25,761 nt of DNA, taken from NCBI GenBank assembly GCA_016763735.1, contig JAESTE010000163.1, forward strand, positions 1 through 25,761, given 5' to 3'. The first letter of the stretch is position 1. The number at the start of each line of letters is the position of its first letter. The notes under the pieces were generated by a model that saw only the letters and a program-made list of their open reading frames with translations, was not told the DNA's origin and did no database searches. Positions 1-7,800 of the stretch are shown here, piece after piece. Made by a program: the position numbers and the translations under genes. This stretch comes from Nitrospinaceae bacterium (GTDB lineage: Bacteria; Nitrospinota; Nitrospinia; Nitrospinales; VA-1).

Positions 1-606
1 ACCTCCCATGGCGCGGCCTTTGCCCACCCGCTGTACACGGCGACACTGCAGCTGGCCCTGGTGCAAGGCGAGGTAGACTTCTTGGCCGAGGCGTCCACTG
101 ACGCCAGCGAGGCCGCCAGTTCCGCGGGTGTGGCAGGAGAAGGCACGGTGATGATGTGGGGAGCCATGACCCGTCGGTGCGGTCGATGCATCAAGGACCT
201 GCGCGGTTGTATCGAGAAGAACGCGCCCATGGGAAAGATCCCTATGGACATGCATTCCCGGGTGTGCGACCTGTTGAGCGAACACTCGGAATTGATTGAG
301 GCGTTGGTGGCGTCCCATACCCTCAAGGAGTCGTCAAAGGAACCCGCGGCGGAGGTGGACGAGAAGCACCCGTTTGCCAACACTCCTGGGTCTGAGTCAT
401 GCCCGTCACTGGACATGGGGTCTCTGACCGCGGCCCTGTTGGCGGCGGAACGGCACATGGTCGCCACCGGTGCCAAGTACAGCCGCTGGGGAAAGGCACG
501 CGACTTGGTGTTGGTCTGGCGGGCCCGGCGTGACCAGAAGGAATCAACAGAGAAGGTGGCCGCCGAAGACATAGACGACGACGACATGAACACGGACATG
601 CCGTGA
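1..606 (+). CDS. Unknown protein, 5' end cut by window (201 residues visible)
   Basis: The frame is open from the first base, and its G/C-rich third positions begin at once, so the gene starts upstream of the window. I do not recognise it. The visible part starts with an Ala/Ser-rich stretch, has a short Cys-containing segment (CGRCIKDLRGC) that could be a metal site or disulfide pair, and ends in an acidic tail with a run of Asp. No membrane segment is visible. The next gene follows on the same strand after 64 bp, with no AATAAA between them, so the two may share a 3' end. A GTG at position 61 could be read as a start, but coding bias continues upstream of it. Confidence 0.75.
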   Translation, partial: TSHGAAFAHPLYTATLQLALVQGEVDFLAEASTDASEAASSAGVAGEGTVMMWGAMTRRCGRCIKDLRGCIEKNAPMGKIPMDMHSRVCDLLSEHSELIEALVASHTLKESSKEPAAEVDEKHPFANTPGSESCPSLDMGSLTAALLAAERHMVATGAKYSRWGKARDLVLVWRARRDQKESTEKVAAEDIDDDDMNTDMP

Positions 607-670
607 CTGTATGAATGTTACCCTCTTGTAATACACCATCGTTCTGACTACGACTGACTGCTGGCCCGCC

Positions 671-2656
671 ATGGCTATGCCCCAAATCACGCTGCGGCTG
701 GAGGCAGGCACCGTGCTGTCGGGGACACTCTTGGTGTACCAGCCCCAGCGCATCACCACCCGTTCCCCCGGCGGCACGTTCATGTCGGTGCACAAGTCCA
801 GTGAAGTCACCATCGTAGGGCACGCAGACCGGGTCAACAACCGGGTGTGGTTCTGGTGGTTTGACACCACGACCTTGCCCCACTCCAACGAACCGGTCAC
901 CGTACGTCGAGGGTACGCCGAGGTAGACGACCTGGTGAACGCCAGGATACAGGACACCGTGCTGGTAGACGTCCACCACCAGAACGGGACCTTGGTCAAC
1001 CGGCTCACGTTCAAGGTGATTGGGATCAAGTTCAAGGTGGGATGGAAAGTGCTCAAGGCGGCACCCAACGGTCCGGTGTTGTTTGGACCCATGGACGCGC
1101 GGACCGTGCAAGGCATTATCCGTCGAGGCACAGAGTTCTTCACCCAGCCCCAGACCGAGACCGACGGGATCGCACGATGGAGCACCGGGTCCGAGTTCTT
1201 CCCCGTAGGCAGCTTGCCGGCGTGGGCCTTTGTACTGGAATACTCCAACCCACCCACGCCTCGACGTCAAGTGGATTCGCTGCTGCAGCTCTTGCGCGTG
1301 GCCACCCACCGTCTAGGCTACACCGGGTCGGCCCTGGAGCCCGACAGCTGGTCCACCCCCGTCATGGGAGCGCTACTGGGGTGCATCTGCTGCATACTCC
1401 CGGTGTCCGCGGCCTACCGTTTCGACCGCACGGTGGCGACAGGAAAACCCCTGGGCAAGTCCCTGTCTGGCATGCGGCAAGAACGGCAGTCGGCCCACGG
1501 CGAGGACCAATGGCTGCACCCCCTGTTGATCCCCGGCGGCATCGCGGCGGCCGGCTTCGACTGCGAGGATTCAGCGTCATTGATCTTCTACGTGTTCATG
1601 TTGATGCGGTCCATCCCCGACGACTACCTGCTGGCCCCTGTGGCGGGCTCCCCCTTCGCACCCATCGTGTGGTCCGGTCTGCGTCGGTTGTGCCAGCTGG
1701 CCCGTCGATATACCCCGTGCTTCGCCGTGGGCACCCTGCTCATCAACGACCCGTCCGACCTCACGGGCAAGACCACCACCGTAACCTACCACGCCTACGT
1801 GATTGCCATCGACGAACAGTACCTCTTGAGCCGGCTGCAGGTGGACGCGTCAGGGGACGAGCAGAAGGGAGAGGCCAGGCTGCCCATGTTGACCCTGGAA
1901 GGCACCGAGTACACCACCGCCACCACTGAGTTCGTGGGACCTGGCGGCGACGCAGAGGGGCGGCTGTTCGACAAGGGGAGGATCCTGGACTCGCGGGTAC
2001 ACAGTCGCATCCCCTCGATCCGGCTCAAGAAGGGAGGGCAGTACCGTGACGTGGTCAGTCTCTCTGCCCCTCAGCTGTGGCAGAGCCATGGGGTGTGCGA
2101 GTGGGCCGTCATGACCCCTAACGGAGGAGGCCAGGGCACCATTGGGGCGTCATACGATGCCTTAGTGTCCCATGACTCGAGCCGGGTCGGGTTCAGGCCA
2201 GTCACTGAAGTGAAGAAGGACGAGATGGACGCGGTGTTGAGGGCAGTGGCACAGTTGCCTCGTACCCGAGGCTTGCCGGCCCCGGTGTTGCCCTTGTTCC
2301 CCTTCCCGCGCTGGGACCCACGCACCGAGCTGCTGCAGTTCACCCGCCCGGCGTCCTTCTCGTGTGGCGTCAAGTCGTTGTGCACCAAGTCACATCCAAC
2401 CTTCTCAGGGGGCGTGCGTACCTACCCCTTGAACATTTTGCAGGGGGTCCCCACCGTAGAGATTGTCACCACACCACACCACACCCAGACCTTGCCCCAG
2501 GACAAGGGCCACCCAGGCAACGAGACCTTTGGACATCGTATCATGCACGGCCTACGTGGCATGCGTGTGTCCGGTCACGCAGGGTTGCGGTCCCTCGGTG
2601 CCGAGCCCCGAGCACTGGATTCTACCTTAAACCTGAGCAGTGACGACGAGTCGTAA
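671..2656 (+). CDS. 661-aa protein with transglutaminase/papain-like Cys-His core
   Basis: The ATG at 671 sits in a strong Kozak context (gccATGG). About 220 N-terminal residues look beta-rich and could be a C2- or arrestin-like sandwich. Next comes a block with FDCEDSA (DCED at 297-300, candidate nucleophile Cys298) and then TYHAYVIAID (candidate His374, acidic partner Asp381). A DCED motif followed by H-A-[WY]-V is known from transglutaminase-like cysteine peptidases, including bacterial BTLCP proteins and the CEP76/CC2D2A-type domains of eukaryotes. The C-terminal third, about residues 450-661, is unassigned and ends in an Asp/Glu-rich tail. There is no signal peptide or membrane segment, so an intracellular or virion role is likely. 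It could be an active protease or deamidase, or a structural relic. The reading frame is solid; the fold assignment is inference. Confidence 0.8.
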   Translation: MAMPQITLRLEAGTVLSGTLLVYQPQRITTRSPGGTFMSVHKSSEVTIVGHADRVNNRVWFWWFDTTTLPHSNEPVTVRRGYAEVDDLVNARIQDTVLVDVHHQNGTLVNRLTFKVIGIKFKVGWKVLKAAPNGPVLFGPMDARTVQGIIRRGTEFFTQPQTETDGIARWSTGSEFFPVGSLPAWAFVLEYSNPPTPRRQVDSLLQLLRVATHRLGYTGSALEPDSWSTPVMGALLGCICCILPVSAAYRFDRTVATGKPLGKSLSGMRQERQSAHGEDQWLHPLLIPGGIAAAGFDCEDSASLIFYVFMLMRSIPDDYLLAPVAGSPFAPIVWSGLRRLCQLARRYTPCFAVGTLLINDPSDLTGKTTTVTYHAYVIAIDEQYLLSRLQVDASGDEQKGEARLPMLTLEGTEYTTATTEFVGPGGDAEGRLFDKGRILDSRVHSRIPSIRLKKGGQYRDVVSLSAPQLWQSHGVCEWAVMTPNGGGQGTIGASYDALVSHDSSRVGFRPVTEVKKDEMDAVLRAVAQLPRTRGLPAPVLPLFPFPRWDPRTELLQFTRPASFSCGVKSLCTKSHPTFSGGVRTYPLNILQGVPTVEIVTTPHHTQTLPQDKGHPGNETFGHRIMHGLRGMRVSGHAGLRSLGAEPRALDSTLNLSSDDES

Positions 2657-2722
2657 ACACAGAGCCCCAACAAAAAGGGAGATAGAGGGGGTGTATCTGG
2701 TGCACCCTCGTGCAGTCATCGT

Positions 2723-2728
2723 AATAAA
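2723..2728 (+). promoter_or_regulatory. AATAAA polyadenylation signal
   Basis: A canonical AATAAA lies 67 bp after the stop of the 661-aa gene. It is only 20 bp before the ATG of the next gene, so the 3' end of one transcript overlaps the promoter or leader of the next. This is a typical arrangement in compact nuclear DNA viruses. Confidence 0.65.
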
Positions 2729-2748
2729 ACACGACTGTCTGCTACTCG

Positions 2749-3690
2749 ATGCATGCCACACACGCCGACGTGTTGCGGGTGGTGGTGGCGGCGGTCTTGC
2801 TCTACTGGGCGTCGCAACCGGGCAGGGTCACGGGGTCTCACTCCCCGGCGCTGACGGTTGCGATCGTGGCGGCACGGCCACACGACTTCCCGCTCTTTGC
2901 CTACGTGTGCGCCCACCTGCAGAGCACAGCCGACGCCATGCGTGCCCGACCCGAGACACTGGTGCGATCCATTCGGTTGCACGTGAGCATGGCCCCACAG
3001 ACGACGTTCTCGTCCACCCTGTTTGTGTTGCCCTCTGTGTGCAACCGGGACGACGAGTGGGTGCGGGAGCTGCAGTCGCGTGAATGGATGCCCCACAGCC
3101 AAGCCTTTACCCTCTGCTCCTACGCCAAGACAATCTTCAGGACGGTGCATGACTTGCAAACCCACCACAACGTGAACCTCCGCCTGACGCCAACACGCCT
3201 GGGGCTGATGCCCGAGTGGGTTCAACGAGACCATGGTATCACCCAACAGGTCTGGGCCCATGCCGCCTCGTGGTCAGCCTGGCTGAGGATGGCGTGGCAG
3301 GTGCGGGAACAGAGCCGTGGACCCAGGACCTACACCAGGGACGCATCGAAATACGTACCGGCCACCACCAATGCCCCGTGGTGGTTGGACAACCGTCCTA
3401 CCTCGGCACCGGCGCCTACTGCTACTCCTACCCGGGGTCCTACCACAGCCCCTACCGCGTCGCCTACCTCCGTGCCCACTCGCGCCCCCACGTCTGCCCC
3501 TACCCCTATGCCCATTGTGTGCACCCGTGTCAAGGAGAACCCATGGTGTGAACAGTGCATAGGGCCTACGATAGAAGAAACCCTGCCGCACTCTGTCCTG
3601 GCGTGTCCTGCGGTTCGAGTCTGCCGCTGGACCCGACAGACGTTGCCCAATCAATTCAAAGTATGGGAGTGTGTATGCGAAACCACATAA
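2749..3690 (+). CDS. Secreted mucin-like glycoprotein with Thr/Pro repeats
   Basis: This is a 313-residue protein with a hydrophobic N-terminus (VLRVVVAAVLLYWA, about residues 9-22) that reads as a signal peptide or anchor. A middle domain of about 200 residues with scattered Cys and Trp follows. Residues of about 223-262 are a Thr/Pro/Ala/Ser repeat tract built on PT-x-APT and PTSAPT units, a likely site of dense O-glycosylation. A Cys-rich C-terminal knob of about 50 residues (eight Cys) comes last. No C-terminal membrane anchor is visible, so it is either secreted or held by an uncleaved N-terminal segment. The stalk-plus-knob layout resembles viral attachment or decoy glycoproteins, but I recognise no family. 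The gene ends 4 bp from the stop of the convergent minus-strand gene. Confidence 0.82.
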   Translation: MHATHADVLRVVVAAVLLYWASQPGRVTGSHSPALTVAIVAARPHDFPLFAYVCAHLQSTADAMRARPETLVRSIRLHVSMAPQTTFSSTLFVLPSVCNRDDEWVRELQSREWMPHSQAFTLCSYAKTIFRTVHDLQTHHNVNLRLTPTRLGLMPEWVQRDHGITQQVWAHAASWSAWLRMAWQVREQSRGPRTYTRDASKYVPATTNAPWWLDNRPTSAPAPTATPTRGPTTAPTASPTSVPTRAPTSAPTPMPIVCTRVKENPWCEQCIGPTIEETLPHSVLACPAVRVCRWTRQTLPNQFKVWECVCETT

Positions 3691-3694
3691 ACCG

Positions 3695-4771
3695 TTACAC
3701 GGACTGTGTCGTGGTCATCTCCATCACGTCGTCTGCTTCGTTGTACTTGACCTCCTCGGAGGAGCCTTGGCGTGGGTTGAACTCCTCTTCGTCCTCGGCG
3801 TGGTCGCGCGGGTCGATGGACACGGTGAACGTGGTGGCCGGGTCGTCGACGGGGTTTAATCGCTCCGAATCCTCCAGGGTGGGGTCGGTGAACCCCTTGG
3901 CGTGCTGGCGGGCGTTGTAGTAGTAGACCCGCGCGACACAGTCCTCGCCCACGTACCAGGCCGCCACCGCCGCCAGCACGTTGACCGCCAGCGAGAAGCT
4001 GTACATCTGACGGGTGGCCCACAGGAACAGGCACACCACGACGCCGTACAATGTGATGACCCCGCCTCTCAGCAGCCAGTGGGACTCGAAGGATTTCATG
4101 GCGTCGTGCACCAGCACCATGGACCAGGCCACGCGCGGGGAGACGAACTGGTGGGCGCTGCGAACCACAAAGCCCGAGATGTAGGTGACCCCGAGGGGTT
4201 CGTTTTGCAGGAAGCCCGGGGGCAGAGGGAACCAGCTGACGCAGTTGCAGATCAGTGACAGGGCCAGTAATAAATGGAGCTTGAGGGCCAAGGACCACAC
4301 CCGGTGGCGGAAGTGGCGGATAGGATACCACACCCACCACAGCGTGAAGTTGATGAGGTACATGAAGATGGCCCATATCGCGTACCCCTTCCAGTCCTTG
4401 CGCAACTGGGCGTTCATGGTGCTCCAGATCTCCCACAGGATGTCGCGGAAACTTACCATGCTGTTGAGGGTCCAGCCGTCTCGTTCGAACTGGAGGTCCG
4501 ATACATGGGACCGGCGGATCGCCAGCACGGTGGCGGGGATGATGATGAACAGGCTCATGCCGCTGATGAACGACACCACAAACGGCAACCACGCCTGCCA
4601 GTGCCCCAGGTGCTGCACCCGGCGCTTGTGCTCTTGAGTCCCCATGGACCCGTCGCCGTCTCCGTTGCGTGCCGCATACTTGTGTATCAGGCCCGATTGC
4701 TGGCCTCTCACTCCGTCTGCGTCGGTTTCACGCGCGGCGGCATCAGACGCGTTACGTAGGGGAAATTCCAT
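3695..4771 (-). CDS. Six-TM membrane protein, sphingomyelin synthase/PAP2-like, apparently non-catalytic
   Basis: The first ATG on this strand (4771) gives 358 aa; the frame upstream of it has only a GTG. After a soluble N-terminus of about 60 residues there are about six hydrophobic segments (near 60-85, 128-150, 158-180, 212-225, 235-252 and 260-275) and an acidic tail of about 75 residues. The order of elements follows sphingomyelin synthases: TM1, a polar loop, TM2, a basic hairpin, TM3, then PLPPG (182-186) where the family has LPxPG. VSPR (210-213) stands where SGH is expected, and the last helix ends AAWYVG followed by aromatics, like the family's AYY/AWY helix. The family's catalytic His and Asp residues are not in place, so a structural role is likelier than synthesis. 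The relationship is by eye; a lineage-specific envelope protein is the alternative. It is divergent from the coiled-coil gene. Confidence 0.78.
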   Translation of the reverse strand: MEFPLRNASDAAARETDADGVRGQQSGLIHKYAARNGDGDGSMGTQEHKRRVQHLGHWQAWLPFVVSFISGMSLFIIIPATVLAIRRSHVSDLQFERDGWTLNSMVSFRDILWEIWSTMNAQLRKDWKGYAIWAIFMYLINFTLWWVWYPIRHFRHRVWSLALKLHLLLALSLICNCVSWFPLPPGFLQNEPLGVTYISGFVVRSAHQFVSPRVAWSMVLVHDAMKSFESHWLLRGGVITLYGVVVCLFLWATRQMYSFSLAVNVLAAVAAWYVGEDCVARVYYYNARQHAKGFTDPTLEDSERLNPVDDPATTFTVSIDPRDHAEDEEEFNPRQGSSEEVKYNEADDVMEMTTTQSV

Positions 4772-4813
4772 GGACCCACGGCTTTGCACTACGTAGGTTC
4801 GGATCTTCCCGGT

Positions 4814-4820
4814 CTATATA
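4814..4820 (+). promoter_or_regulatory. TATA box between divergent genes
   Basis: TATATAT lies 61 bp upstream of the ATG of the 1680-aa gene, inside the 109-bp gap that separates it from the divergent six-TM gene. It is an A/T island in G/C-rich surroundings. Because it is nearly palindromic it could serve both directions. Confidence 0.6.
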
Positions 4821-4880
4821 TGCCCAAGACGCAACCACTTGTCTGAGACCCGTCTGCCTACCCAGGACTCAGACGCGGGG

Positions 4881-7800
4881 ATGGCGTCCATGGACACGGA
4901 CGACGAGGGCCCGGTCCAGGTGACGGACGTAGGGACCAAAGACAAGTTCAATGCGTCGGTCGAAGAATCCGCCGCGATGCTTGTGTCCAAGTCAGCCATG
5001 ATCCGGAAACGAATAGACGACAGGCGCGCCGAGTTGGACCGCCGTGTGGCGGCGAGAGAAATTACATGGGACTCGGCGGCGAAGACTCTGTTGAAATTCG
5101 CTCGACTCATGAGCAAGGCCGAAGACGAGGCTGCGCCCGGGGCCGCGGGTGGCAAAGAGGAGGAGAATAAAGCAGCGGCGCCTGTCAGCCTCAAGAGAGC
5201 ACGGCCCTCGGCAGTGGTCACCGACAGTGCCGACGCACCTGCTGTGGCCAACGCCAATGTCGACGCCTCTGATGTGGGAGTGGACGCAGTGGAGTCGCCG
5301 CATACTGCCAGATTCAAGCCCAACACACCTGTCACACCGATCCAATTGGTGCTTCCTGTCCCTCGTGTCCCCGTAGACAACGGGGACACCGACATGGGAG
5401 ACGACACCAACAGCAACGGGTCGGTGACCTCTGAGAGTGGTGAAAGCCGCACCACCGCCGCCACGGAATCGCTGTCTTCATCATCGTCTGCTGGGGGTGG
5501 CGACTCCTTGACGGGTGCCTCGGACGGGTCGGAGCTCAGGAGGTCCCATGACGACGCCTTGACGGTGCCATTTAACAGGGACGGCCAGCCCATGCTGCCG
5601 GCGGCGGTGGAGGAAGAGAACAAGGCTGCACCCGAACCTGTTCAACAAGGGTCCTCGAAACGGAACAAACCCGTCGTTGTGCCCCGTATAGTGAAAACAT
5701 ACGAGGCGGACCATCTGACACCGGCACAGGCCCAAGCTGTCAAACGTGACGTCCGGGGGGCCCAATACGACCGATACCACGTCCGACAGATGGACCTGTC
5801 AGACAGGAGCGTGCGCCACAAAGCCCGGACCCAGACGGCCGAAGAGAAGGACAGGGCCGCAGCCAATGCCGCCGCCGCGTCGTCCTCGCCTCCGCATGTC
5901 CAAGGCGACACGGGCGACGCACCTGTTGAAGACAAGAACTACATCGTGAACATGGACGACAGCGACGAGGAGGAAGGCAGTGCATTGGATATCCCAGGCG
6001 CGGCTTCCGTGGCCCCCGTAGTTCACGTGGCTCCCGTGGTTCATGTGGGCCCATCCGCCGAGGAGCTCAAGCAGGAAAGGCTGGCGGCTGAGAACGCACG
6101 CACCGAACAGAAGGTGGTGGCAGACCTGGCCCTGGAGACACTGGGAACACGGCACAAGACCGTGGTGGCTGGGCTGCAGGCCGAGGTGGCTGGGTTGAAG
6201 GCCCAGCTGGCCAACATGAAGAAGGCATGCGAGACAAAGATAGCAAAGGTGTACACCGCATGCAAGAAGGAGGTTGACCAGGCCAACAAGGACAAGAAAC
6301 TAGCCGTGGACCAGGCCAAGAAATCGTCTGCAGACGTCGCCAATGCCAGATCCTCACTCGTTCGAGTGGAAGAAGCGCTGAAGGACACCCTGGCTGAACT
6401 CAACGTTGTCCAGAAGACGGTAGTCGAGCTCCGCAAGGACAAGGATTTCCAGGCCAAGGAGTACAGTCGGATGATTGTACTGCTGACGTCGCAACTGGAG
6501 GCCAGCAAACAGGGCAATACCCAGAGCATTGAGGCCGAGAAGAAATCAAAGGACGACGCCAACCGACACCAAGTCGACGCCTTAGCAGCCAAGACAGCCC
6601 AGGACGCCGCGGCCCATCTCCACCAGGCGGAATCTTCTGCGTCGGAGGCCAAACTTAGCCAGAAGGAACAAGAGAACGCGCGCGCACTCGAGAACATACA
6701 GCTGTTGCAGTCGCAGATGCAGGGCATCGCCGAGACCATGGGCCTCCCCGACAGCGTGGTGGGTGGGGGCAACATCTACACCGCGGTTATCCAAGAAATA
6801 ACCAACCGGGAAAACGCAGAGACGACCACGGCACGGGAGCTGGGTATCCCCGATTCAGAAATCAAGTCCGCCATCTTCGGTGCCCTCGACCTCCGCATCA
6901 AGGCTGCGATCGTCGCCGCCAAGGGGAACTTGACCACGGTACAACGCGAGTACGACGTGGCCAACAAGGTGGCCAAGAGAGCCTGGGAAGTAGTCACTGA
7001 GGTGGCCCCGAACCGGGATGTGGCGGACATGGACGCAGACGCAGGCATGGAGGAAGCCAAGAATGCCCCCCCGGACCCTATCACGGTGATCAACTTCCTT
7101 CGGCACGTCAGCGCAATGAAAAGACGTGTGAATGTTCTGGCTGCCGCCGCGGGACGGATCGCCGACCTGGAGGGTACCGTGGAGCGTCACAACACAGCAG
7201 AAGAGAAGGCCCGGGCGGACGCCAAGCAGGCGGAAGAGGACGGTGTCGAACACGAGACCCGGGCCGACGATTTTCAGGCACAGGTCCTTGAACTCAAGGC
7301 AGCAGCAGTCGCATCCGACAAGGAGTACAACAAGAAGTTGGACGCGATCAACGAATTGAACCTCGCGGCCGAGGAGAAGGTAGAGAGCCTGGATGAAGCG
7401 ATGAAGAAGGCACTCGCCGAAGAACTCGCCAAAGCGACCGACCAAGATGCAGTCGATGCCATTATGCTGGAAATGAAAGCGCTGCTGCCCGAGCCGAGGG
7501 CGGAAGCCGTCCACATGATCATGGGCGCGCCCGCGGGAGAGGAGAAGAAGGAGGGGGGGCCAAAATCCAGAGCACTCCGCAAACTGAAAACCCGTCTGGA
7601 ACAACTTGCAACCACCAACAAGACCCAGAGAGCCACCATCGCCGAGCAACTCAAAACCATCGACAGCCTAGATGAGAAGGTGGTCGACATGACCCGGGAG
7701 CTGAAAAACTTAGAGGACGACAACACAGACGCGGGGACCACGGACCGAGGCACCAAGAGGGGACACGATGTGCTGGACGAGATTGATTCGAAGAACAGTT

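Noticed and set aside
671..1309. Long minus-strand frames opposite the 661-aa gene
   Set aside because: Typical G/C-rich shadow frames, full of Gly, Pro, His and Arg, without a promoter and fully inside a better-supported gene.
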